In this document: piece after piece, positions 1 to 6,169 of the stretch
Numbering within the stretch: the first letter of the stretch is position 1
How the letters are laid out: each line of letters starts with the position of its first letter
Assembly (NCBI GenBank): GCA_025449515.1
Contig: JANWJI010000066.1
Coordinates: 1-10,028 of the forward strand
Reading direction: 5' to 3'
From: Nitrososphaeraceae archaeon
Lineage (GTDB): Archaea > Thermoproteota > Nitrososphaeria > Nitrososphaerales > Nitrososphaeraceae
DNA length: 10,028 nucleotides
The notes under the pieces: generated by a model
The model's input: the letters and a program-made list of their open reading frames with translations, nothing else
What the model was told of the DNA's origin: nothing
Databases searched by the model: none
Program-made: the position numbers and the translations under genes

Positions 1-413
1 TCATTATTCCAGTAAATAGGGTTAAAGTAAATATAATTCATTAGCTGAAGTGGACAAGTCTATTTAAGAGAATCTGAGGAACCAGAATTTGTGTGCCTAA
101 AATCCATCAGGGCATTAGATCTGTATTTCAGTATCCATCTGCATGATGCACGTTCTGCTTGTTTTGTATACTATGAAATAATAGTTATTTTATTATAAGC
201 ATACTGGAGATGATCGTTAACAAAGTTTTCGTTATAGCCCTAACGATAGCATAAAACTACAACAATATCCCTGTCACTAGTGTAACAAAATAGGCCTTAC
301 TGTCTTCTCAGAAAATGAGCTGTTAAACATCATCAGGAAAATTAAGTGATTACTGAATCAGCGTCCTTTACCAGAGTTCTCTCTAAATCTCATTAACCGT
401 CCTATTTATACAG
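1..413. other. Intergenic stretch without a convincing gene
   Basis: No frame on either strand carries a recognisable protein. A plus-strand frame is open from 49 to the TAA at 196-198 (about 49 codons) but has no good start; GTG at 91 is the only candidate. Open runs of this length are expected by chance in DNA this AT-rich. The end of that frame coincides with the left copy of a 19-bp sequence (180-198) that recurs at 3896-3914. A short palindromic core, CACTAGTG, lies near 275. Nothing else stands out. Confidence 0.5.
180..198 (+). repeat. Left copy of 19-bp direct repeat (candidate attachment-site half)
   Basis: The sequence aatagttattttattataa is identical to 3896-3914, in the same orientation. 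The flanking bases differ on both sides, so the match is exactly 19 bp. The right copy lies about 50 bp from the apparent 5' end of a tyrosine recombinase gene, the layout expected of attL/attR around an integrated element of roughly 3.7 kb. The repeat is almost purely A/T, and the right copy overlaps a plausible TATA box, so a chance or promoter explanation remains open. Confidence 0.35.
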
Positions 414-637
414 ATTACAGGAGTCGTTGTTCATAATACATCTTATTTGATACATGACGAATCTATGTCATGGTCGGCATAACCATTAATATAGCAATAC
501 CGAGACCAGTTTAGCGAAAAGGCAATTACAGGAGTCATTGTTCATAATACATCTTATTTGATACATGACGAATCTATATGTCATGGTCGGCATAACCATT
601 AATATAGCAATACCGAGACCAGTTTAACGAAAAGGCA
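414..637. repeat. Tandem duplication, two copies of 111 and 113 bp
   Basis: Copy 1 spans 414-524 and copy 2 spans 525-637, head to tail with no spacer. They differ by only two substitutions and a 2-nt insertion (AT near 577). Each copy contains a perfect 6-bp inverted repeat, CATGAC...GTCATG (453-472 and 564-585), and the indel falls in its loop. A second imperfect stem starts with TGGTC and ends with GACCA (471-508 in copy 1). Copy 2 ends in a 16-bp perfect palindrome (631-646). I see no coding frame spanning both copies. The near-identity points to a recent duplication of a non-coding, hairpin-rich unit. Confidence 0.9.
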
Positions 638-646
638 ATTGCCTTT
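631..646. repeat. 16-bp perfect palindrome
   Basis: AAAGGCAATTGCCTTT is its own reverse complement. It sits at the right junction of the tandem duplication and is created by the unit's terminal AAAGGCA meeting ATTGCCTTT in the flank. It is followed a few bases later by a run of seven T (about 660-666), so on the plus strand it could act as a hairpin plus T-tract terminator. It could also be a protein-binding palindrome. No upstream plus-strand gene is visible that would need a terminator. Confidence 0.45.
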
Positions 647-848
647 GCAATATCAGCGTTTTTTTATGTTTACTGTGGCCACATAACAGAACTAATCTTG
701 CGGGCACAACCAACCTGGTGTAGAAGTCTGAATCACTAGTGATAACATGAAGATCGCTATTGGCAGTCCGTATTTGTCGCTTTTATCAAACAATTAGTAG
801 TGTTTAAAGCTAGAATTAGCAAACTTCGGCGTCAAAATAACGGACTTC

Positions 849-1217
849 TCATTCTAATTTTCCACTTGGAAATTTTCTAGATAGCGAGAAAGAAAGTATT
901 CTATTTTTATCATCATATATCTTAATTTGCAGCTGAATGTCGGTAACGCCATTTAAATTTTCTAGAGTAAACTCAGTCCAAATTACTGTAATTAGGTCTG
1001 TGCTTATACGTGCTCTACTTTGGAGTGATTGCTCCTCATTACCACCATATAACAAATTGAGAGAAATATATGCGTCCTTTGCAGTGGGTAGAGCTTGGGT
1101 TACAGCCAGAACAGGGAATACTTTTGTTTGTTTGGATATGATCGAGCTCCTAATACCTATACCATCTACAAGGTTACGTGAAAGTAACGAGATCTTCCGA
1201 TTTGAGACCACATCCAA
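849..1217 (-). CDS. Hypothetical protein, doubtful, possibly 3' part of a broken gene
   Basis: This 122-residue minus-strand frame begins at a TTG; the same frame stays open upstream to about 1278 without an ATG. The C-terminal half alternates hydrophobic and polar residues in a beta-strand pattern (for example VTDIQLQIKIYDDKNRILSF) and could be a small beta-sandwich domain, but I recognise no family. A different minus frame is open from an ATG at 1374 down to 1174 with coding-like content (TDAKRQGG, PYPGPKFRRQ). The two frames may therefore be parts of one gene split by a frameshift. A plus-strand frame covering 937-1227 is probably a shadow. The length slightly exceeds chance expectation; a real or recently dead gene is possible. 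Confidence 0.35.
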   Translation of the reverse strand: MDVVSNRKISLLSRNLVDGIGIRSSIISKQTKVFPVLAVTQALPTAKDAYISLNLLYGGNEEQSLQSRARISTDLITVIWTEFTLENLNGVTDIQLQIKIYDDKNRILSFSLSRKFPSGKLE

Positions 1218-1374
1218 ATCCCTCTGAGAATGGAAAACAAGAGTCCACCTGATAATCTTGCAGATATGATTCTCTCATGCCTAAGGACTGTCTGCGAAAT
1301 TTTGGTCCAGGATAAGGAGATCTTGCAAGCCCTCCTTGTCTTTTTGCATCAGTCAAGGACAGTGACATTGCCAT
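1174..1374 (-). pseudogene. Possible 5' part of the same broken gene
   Basis: The minus-strand frame starts at ATG 1374 with a second Met two codons later and encodes 66 residues rich in Arg, Gly and Pro. It overlaps the 849-1217 frame in another phase. If the two belong together, a single indel between about 1215 and 1280 would fuse them into a protein of roughly 170 residues. I recognise no domain in it. The alternative is a random open frame; 66 codons alone is not significant at this base composition. Confidence 0.2.
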
Positions 1375-1459
1375 AAAATTGGTATTCTAATTCAAATAAT
1401 TGATGTTCAAGTCATAATCAATTTATTTAATATCGAGAAAATGTTGACTCTGGTTGGCT

Positions 1460-1651
1460 ATGAAGATAATGAATAACAATAATGACAGCGATAATGAAAT
1501 GATAACTGACATCTCCCATTGTGGTCATGAACCCAGTTCTCATTATATGGGTGGAATATATTATTTTCCAGGTATTTTCAATGAAAATGGGATATGTCTA
1601 ACGATAAATGACAACCCATTTAACGAGTCCTTTTGGAAGAATGTCAATTAG
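1460..1651 (+). CDS. Hypothetical small protein
   Basis: This is a 63-residue ORF from ATG 1460 to TAG 1649-1651; a TTG two codons earlier (1454) is a less likely start. The protein is Asn-rich at the N-terminus (four consecutive Asn, then acidic residues), has a short HCGHEPSSH stretch that could bind metal, and aromatic-rich segments (GGIYYFPGIF). It has no signal peptide or membrane helix and matches no family I know. A TATA-like sequence (tttatttaatat, about 1421-1433) lies roughly 30 nt upstream of the ATG, fitting a leaderless archaeal mRNA. That promoter spacing is the main support; the ORF length alone is compatible with chance. Confidence 0.35.
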   Translation: MKIMNNNNDSDNEMITDISHCGHEPSSHYMGGIYYFPGIFNENGICLTINDNPFNESFWKNVN

Positions 1652-2299
1652 AAAATTAAAAGCATTCTAAAATTTTCCTATACGGCATCATATTAACGGA
1701 AATAGAATTGATGATTAGTTTGCTTTAACATTCACTCCTCACGTAACGGTCCATCGGCAGTTATTACTTTAAGGCCAATGTCTGATAATATCAGTTGAAA
1801 AAATAATGAAGAAATCAAATAAAACTTTGTGAAAAAGAATAGAAGAAGATAACTAGCACATTTTACAGTGAAGATGCAGAATGTCGTTATTACCATCAAG
1901 TGAATAATGATAAATAAAACGATCTGAAAGTGTAATTGAATGAATCCCTTATCATCAAAAGGTGAAATATCTATAGCTAAAGGAAAGGATTGAAGTTACG
2001 GTATTCGTCATCATGACGATGGCATAAACATACTTCATCCTACTATTACAGAATTTAATGTAACATAATTCTTGTTCCTTCATAATTATCCCACTTGTAA
2101 TCCATTAGCGTGACATAAATGCGTTCCTGGTGGTAGTAACGTAGATTAATACCATATTTTTGTCAGAATTATTTCATTAATAGGTATCTTCAAATTGCTG
2201 CATATAGAGAATAATAGTATATGTCAATTCGACTTATTCTATAAGAAGATGCATTAAACACACCATAAGACACCGCAGTTGCTTTGTAATAAGCCATTT
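1652..2299. other. Gene-poor stretch
   Basis: No supported gene. Two short minus-strand frames were examined: 1955-2083 (42 codons, one possible membrane helix) and 2193-2297 (34 codons, Tyr-rich, beginning 2 nt after the stop of the methyltransferase remnant). Both are within chance expectation and have no recognisable domain. The imperfect inverted repeat cgtcatcatgacg near 2006-2018 is the only small palindrome I noticed. The stretch fits decayed DNA inside a candidate integrated element. Confidence 0.5.
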
Positions 2300-2680
2300 T
2301 TAAGGATCGGCATATTTGTAGTAAATATTTAAGCATCTTATTTCATTATTCAGGACCACGGTGATTGCTATCCAACCAAGTCGCTTAACTCCTATGGGGC
2401 ATATCTGATAATTTTGTGGTCCAAGTAATAAGAATAGCAACGAGCCTGGCTTACAGACTCGAGCACCAGCCTTAAGTAATTTTGAAGTAAGAGGCAAATC
2501 GGTTCCATACATCATTCTCGCAGTTTGTAGTTATGCAGATTTGTTTCCCTAATTTTCTTAAAGCCCTTCTTAGAATCAGGTAGATTTCTTGGCCATAATT
2601 AAAAGTGGGTTGAAGGTATTATGAATGGCATCATTTGTAAGAATCTCTTTTGTTAATATCGTTATGATCCTATTTTTGTA
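2300..2680 (-). pseudogene. Frameshifted C-terminal remnant of a methyltransferase-like protein
   Basis: The longest intact piece (2300-2515) reads like the second half of a class I SAM-dependent methyltransferase domain: a RVCKPGSLLFLLLG strand-turn-strand motif (the usual 'LKPGG' turn before beta-5), then a GWIAITVV strand and a final NEIRCLNIYYK strand. Upstream sequence continues plausibly in other phases: DSKKGFKKIRETNLHNYKL in a neighbouring frame (about 2519-2580), then TILTKEILTNDAIHNTFNP back in the first frame (about 2590-2660). Two roughly compensating indels, near 2576-2590 and 2512-2520, are needed to join them, and the shifted frames contain several stops. The N-terminal SAM-binding half is absent. 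The remnant begins within about 10 nt of the recombinase stop, so the gene looks truncated at that junction. The family assignment is from pattern recognition only. Confidence 0.65.
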
Positions 2681-2689
2681 GTTATGTAT

Positions 2690-3799
2690 TTAATGTCTTT
2701 GTTTTGCGGCTACAAGTTCTCTAATTTCTTCCATTTCTTTATGTAGTTCTTCAATCTGACTTTTTTCTACTCGGAGGGTTTCAACCTGTTGTCTTAGACG
2801 TTCATTTTCCTCATCTGTTGCATTAATTGTCAGATATGGTATTGCAGCGATATAGCCTAACATATTATCACCATTTCCCTTTAGAATATCTTCTTCTGTT
2901 GGCTTAAAATAAGATGGCTTATTCCCATCGAGCTCATGACCCATTAATTTCTCTATAAAAATCGGTGAAATTCCATCAATAGTGCAAGTGGTATCAAAAA
3001 ATTTTCTCAGCCCATGACATTGTATAAGCCTGGTCCTTTTTGGGGTCTTCTTTTTTTCAGTCAGGTGCTGCCTTTCTCTTAATCCTGTTAAATGTAGCAG
3101 ACGGTTCATTATACCTGAAATCGTTATTTCGCTCAATGGTCTGGGATGATTTGCAACCTGCAACAGATCATCCGTGTTAAACGATCTTCGTATTAAGGGT
3201 GAATCATAATCAAAGTGTTCGCCTAAACGCTGACGCCATCCCAAATATTCATCTATGGCCTTACGACATTCAGGCGTGCAGTATGTGCAGTATTCTTCTA
3301 GCTCATTGGCATAGACACGAACCTTGTATAAACTGTAATCATTAACAGTTATAGGTGTGAGATCGCCATATTTTAAAAGTGGAAGTGCACCCAACCTTAA
3401 CCCCGCACTGCACATAAGAAGTATAATTACCTTATCTCTAAGACCGGTAATATCCAACATCTTATTAATTTGTTGTCTTTGATATGGTAGATCGTCGGTT
3501 ACATGACGAAGACGGGGCTTGAATTTATTGATTTTTTTCCAGTTCAAAACCAGATCGTTCATATCATAAAAATGTCTAATTCCCTGAATATACATAGCTA
3601 TAGTATATGGAGATGATCCTTTTACTGTCTTCAGATTTAAAATAAAATCCCTTATTCTTGCTTCAGTCAGTAAATTGTTGGAATCTGGTCCAATTCCAAA
3701 TTTTAGAAGTTCATCAAAGTTATTATTTTGTATGTTAAGAAATCGCATAAAGTATGTGACGGCTTTTTTGATAGTTTGCACGGCTTTTTGAGCTATCAA
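2690..3799 (-). CDS. Archaeal tyrosine recombinase / integrase (5' end frameshifted)
   Basis: This site-specific recombinase of the phage-integrase family cuts and rejoins DNA through a Tyr nucleophile. The 369-residue frame has an N-terminal core-binding (SAM-like) domain at about 10-95 and a catalytic domain at about 105-305. The expected residues are visible: Arg135 in SAGLRLGAL, His262 and Arg265 in CHGLRKF, His288 in MGHE, and nucleophile Tyr297 in KPSYFKP. A Cys cluster, C171-x2-C174-x3-C178, could bind zinc. A Glu/Lys/Arg-rich coiled coil follows at about 328-367, as in many thaumarchaeal integrases. The frame begins at TTG 3799 right after an in-frame stop, but family-like N-terminal sequence continues in another phase up to TTG 3848, so the start shown is that of the intact frame, not necessarily the original. 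No excisionase or other element genes are adjacent. Activity without the missing residues is uncertain. Confidence 0.9.
   Translation of the reverse strand: MIAQKAVQTIKKAVTYFMRFLNIQNNNFDELLKFGIGPDSNNLLTEARIRDFILNLKTVKGSSPYTIAMYIQGIRHFYDMNDLVLNWKKINKFKPRLRHVTDDLPYQRQQINKMLDITGLRDKVIILLMCSAGLRLGALPLLKYGDLTPITVNDYSLYKVRVYANELEEYCTYCTPECRKAIDEYLGWRQRLGEHFDYDSPLIRRSFNTDDLLQVANHPRPLSEITISGIMNRLLHLTGLRERQHLTEKKKTPKRTRLIQCHGLRKFFDTTCTIDGISPIFIEKLMGHELDGNKPSYFKPTEEDILKGNGDNMLGYIAAIPYLTINATDEENERLRQQVETLRVEKSQIEELHKEMEEIRELVAAKQRH
3764..3769 (-). other. Homopolymer at the recombinase frameshift
   Basis: A run of six T on the plus strand (A6 in the gene) marks where two recombinase frames meet. Upstream, the phase from TTG 3848 reads NFINSLDSSKSRANYQK; downstream, the phase of the main frame reads AVTYFMRFLNI. 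Removing one A would give a continuous protein of about 385 residues starting at 3848. This could be a real inactivating mutation, a contraction/expansion switch, or a base-calling error in a homopolymer. Confidence 0.6.
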
Positions 3800-3848
3800 G
3801 TGAGTTTATGAAATTACTATACGCCTGTGAAATGATTTGAGTAGTCAA

Positions 3849-3943
3849 TGTATTGGTGTATGTAAATAAGAAGTGCTAGTAATAGTCGCGTAGCCAATAG
3901 TTATTTTATTATAATAGTTAACACGTCATAACTAACTAGAGTT
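3849..3943. promoter_or_regulatory. Divergent promoter region between recombinase and egtD
   Basis: The 95 bp between TTG 3848 (minus) and TTG 3944 (plus) should hold both promoters. For egtD, the A/T block ttattttattataata (3901-3916) contains a TATA-like element about 30-36 nt before the start. For the recombinase, cttatttaca on the minus strand (about 3866-3875) sits about 23 nt before 3848. No Shine-Dalgarno sequence precedes either start, fitting leaderless or nearly leaderless mRNAs. Confidence 0.4.
3896..3914 (+). repeat. Right copy of 19-bp direct repeat (candidate attachment-site half)
   Basis: Identical to 180-198. It lies 48 bp beyond the likely original start of the recombinase gene, where the attachment site of an integrated element is normally found. 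It also overlaps the presumed egtD TATA box, an alternative reason for its composition. Confidence 0.35.
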
Positions 3944-4969
3944 TTGATTTCCACCTCATCTCCGCAGGTACAACTGAAGGATGAATTTGCGACCCATATT
4001 GAGGACAGTCTAGGAAGACAAATCTGTGATAGAGTGAAGAAAACTAATCCCAAATATCTTTACGACAAATTAGGTTCGCAACTCTTCGAACAAATTTGTA
4101 TGCAGCCAGAATATTACCTGACTAGAGTTGAGCTCGAAATATTGAATAATTATTCAGCTGATATTGCGAATTTGTTTAAAGATTTTGATCAAATTGCAAT
4201 GATAGAGCTTGGTAGTGGAAGCTCTACTAAAACTAGGATCCTACTGCAGCGATTTGTGAATATCCAACAAACCAAACAAATGTATTACTTCCCAGTCGAT
4301 CTTTCTGGGACTATTCTAGAAGAAACGATAAACAAGCTTCCGAGCGAGTTCCCTAGTGTAGATATGTTAGCAATTCATTCAGATTATGTCCAGGGGATCA
4401 GAATGGTTGAAGAGGTCATTTTGAATAAAGAAGATAGCAGAATTGGATCTCTTAACAAACTCATACTTTTTCTTGGTTCAAGCATTGGAAACTTTGAACC
4501 CAATGAAGCATCGATATTCCTAAAACAGATAAGATCATCAATTGAGAATGGTAATAACAATAGCTTCTTGATTGGCTTTGATCTCCATAAAGACTCAAAA
4601 ATTTTAGAAGCCGCATACAATGATAAGAACGGAATTACCGCGAATTTTAATCTGAATATTTTGTCTAGAATAAATAGAGAGCTAGGAGGAGAATTCGATC
4701 TGAATACATTTAGCCATTCAGCATTTTATAATATTGAGAAGAGAAGGATAGAGATGCATTTGATTTCGAAAATAGATCAAAATATTAAAATTAATAATCT
4801 TGGAAAAACAGTCGCGTTTAGAAAAGACGAATCGATCCATACCGAATATTCATACAAGTATTCAATTAGTCAGATAAGAGAATTGGCCGAAAATAGTGGT
4901 TTTAAGGTGGAGAGAAATTTCGTCGACAAGAGGAGTTGGTTTGATTTGGTTCTTCTCTCGGTAATTTAA
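3944..4969 (+). CDS. egtD: L-histidine N-alpha-methyltransferase (EgtD)
   Basis: EgtD transfers three methyl groups from S-adenosylmethionine to the alpha-amino group of histidine, giving hercynine, the first intermediate of the antioxidant ergothioneine; the enzyme is cytoplasmic. The 341 residues match the family's usual 320-340. Family signatures appear in order: PKYLYDKLGSQLFEQI and PEYYLTR (37-61), the SAM-binding ELGSGSSTKTR (88-98), YFPVDLS (115-121), LFLGSSIGNF (175-184), LEAAYNDKNGITANFNLN (221-238), RIEMHL (268-273) and HTEYSYKYS (299-307). Residues corresponding to those that hold histidine in mycobacterial EgtD are present: Tyr in PEYY, Asn183, Tyr225, Glu301 and Ser303. The start is TTG 3944, preceded in frame by a stop at 3929-3931; no ATG occurs near the N-terminus. 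No egtB-like gene is adjacent, so either the later steps are encoded elsewhere or hercynine is the product. A T-rich stretch (gtttttatg, about 4988) may end transcription. Confidence 0.95.
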   Translation: MISTSSPQVQLKDEFATHIEDSLGRQICDRVKKTNPKYLYDKLGSQLFEQICMQPEYYLTRVELEILNNYSADIANLFKDFDQIAMIELGSGSSTKTRILLQRFVNIQQTKQMYYFPVDLSGTILEETINKLPSEFPSVDMLAIHSDYVQGIRMVEEVILNKEDSRIGSLNKLILFLGSSIGNFEPNEASIFLKQIRSSIENGNNNSFLIGFDLHKDSKILEAAYNDKNGITANFNLNILSRINRELGGEFDLNTFSHSAFYNIEKRRIEMHLISKIDQNIKINNLGKTVAFRKDESIHTEYSYKYSISQIRELAENSGFKVERNFVDKRSWFDLVLLSVI

Positions 4970-6009
4970 AATCGCATATTTTATCGAGTTTTTATGAGTC
5001 GAACAATTGAAGAGTCGTAAGTAGTACCTTAAAAGACGTATTAAACTCAATTTGCTTTTTTGGTATAGTAGAACGGAAAATATTAATTATTGACCAACTT
5101 AGATGGTACGCTAATGTAGTTACAATATCAAAATGATTTATTCCAATTTGCTTATTGTAGCTATACGTTGTAAAATAATCTCGTTTGGCATTAAACCACT
5201 CTCGCGCTATAAGAGTATTTCACTTTACAATAATCGCATATTACAGAATTGTTCATGAGAAAAATTCGTATTCCGTTGTAATACTGGTGAGTAATGAGAG
5301 GTCAGTTCTAGTGTCTGAAGATTTAGAATGAGGAAATTTCAACAGCTGACCCATCTATCGAGCTTGTAGCAACATTGACACAATTGTGGAGTTCTATTAG
5401 ATGCCATCAATCAGGGCCTTTGAACCGTTCATCTCAAGATATTTTCATTATCATAATTTCAGCCTTGGACCAGTGGCATTTATCGCACCTTTACTTGTAG
5501 GGTTACGGAAAGAAGTCACTACTGTGAAATCGACCTCCGAGCCAAATCTGTCCAGTTACTCGCGCCTTGCATAATAAGACTGCAATTTCTCACAGTAACT
5601 ACTACCTCTTCACATTCTTACAAATAAGAATTTGAGGCGTTTACAAATCCCTTGCTTTGAATGCGTATATGACTTAATCTAGTCGGTTCACTCTGCTATT
5701 TTTTGACCTTATATAGCCTAGTTTCTCTATCCACTGATTTATCAAATTGGAAATTAGATATATCAGGGTCATGAAAGATCATTTTAATCCATACGTATGC
5801 TACGAGATCAGCCAAGAGGACGCCTTATATGCGAAATTATGATTGATAGGGATTTAGCGTCTACCTCACGATAAAAATCCATATCCATAACGAAAGTATA
5901 TCTGATACATCAGGCCCATCGCAAACAGAACGAAAGTGAGCCTGAAATCTCTTGTAAAACGTTTTGTAATACAGTTCAGAAACTAGGAGATAGTGAAAAT
6001 GAGAATTCC
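4970..6009. other. Gene-free stretch of about 1 kb
   Basis: No supported gene on either strand. The most coding-like signal is a plus-strand pair of frames: 5327-5500, then 5467-5574 in the next phase. Joined by a 1-nt change near 5467, they would read as a membrane helix (IFIIIISALGPVAFIAPLLV) with a hydrophilic tail. Runs of this length are common by chance here, so I do not call it. A 23-codon ORF at 5771-5842 and a Lys/Arg-rich frame at about 5909-6026 interrupted by a stop are equally weak. A T6 tract at 5056-5061 could serve as an egtD terminator. Confidence 0.5.
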
Positions 6010-6063
6010 GAAGGTTAAGCGCTGGTAGCTACCAAACTCCATTTGTTGGAGCGTCCAACCTTC
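6010..6063. other. 54-nt strongly self-complementary region (possible structured RNA)
   Basis: The outer 7-bp stem GAAGGTT (6010-6016) pairs with AACCTTC (6057-6063). Inside, after a 2x2 internal loop, GCGC (6019-6022) can pair with GCGT (6051-6054, one G-U). The interior holds a palindrome, TGGTAGCTACCA (6023-6034), and a stem CTCCA/TGGAG (6037-6051). Together these form a closed three-way-junction-like fold. It lies about 107 nt beyond the stop of the metal exporter gene (minus strand). It could be part of that mRNA's 3' region, an independent small RNA, or a remnant of a mobile hairpin element. It does not satisfy tRNA arm rules. Confidence 0.4.
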
Positions 6064-6068
6064 AGAAA

Positions 6069-6088
6069 AGAGATTCCTATAAATCTCT
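6069..6088. terminator. 7-bp perfect hairpin downstream of the exporter gene
   Basis: AGAGATT (6069-6075) and AATCTCT (6082-6088) pair perfectly around a 6-nt loop. The hairpin lies between the larger structured region and the stop codon of the metal exporter gene. In the minus-strand transcript it falls about 80 nt after the stop and could mark or protect the mRNA 3' end. No long T-tract follows, and archaeal termination does not require a hairpin, so the terminator call is tentative. Confidence 0.3.
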
Positions 6089-6169
6089 ACATACGATTCC
6101 TATTATGGATATAAAAAGTTTATCCAATATTTACCTATATGATTTTACCATCAAACTTCCAGCAATTTG

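Noticed and set aside
49..198. Plus-strand open frame of about 49 codons ending in the left 19-bp repeat
   Set aside because: No proper start codon; length expected by chance; no recognisable domain. Its end at the candidate attachment site is only suggestive of a gene 3' end as integration target.
414..637. CRISPR array or IS ends
   Set aside because: Two contiguous near-identical copies with no spacers and no transposase; a simple tandem duplication explains it.
937..1227. Plus-strand 96-codon frame
   Set aside because: Opposite strand of a more protein-like minus frame, with low-complexity composition and no promoter or domain; treated as a shadow.
1955..2083. Minus-strand 42-codon ORF with one possible membrane helix
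   Set aside because: Chance length in A/T-rich sequence, no family and no conserved-looking motif.
2193..2297. Minus-strand 34-codon ORF starting 2 nt after the methyltransferase remnant's stop
   Set aside because: Too short, Tyr-rich without a recognisable pattern; proximity to a pseudogene gives no support.
4384..5050. Antisense frames over egtD (4384-4620 and 4862-5050)
   Set aside because: They lie on the opposite strand of a very clear gene and its 3' flank; shadows of egtD codons.
5771..5842. 23-codon ORF beginning MKDHFNPYVCYE
   Set aside because: Looks protein-like but is too short; the opposite strand is similarly open nearby, showing that the impression is not reliable.
6010..6063. 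tRNA interpretation of the 7-bp closed structure
   Set aside because: Only 54 nt, no anticodon arm and no GTTCNA T-loop; it resembles a tRNA only in having a 7-bp outer stem.
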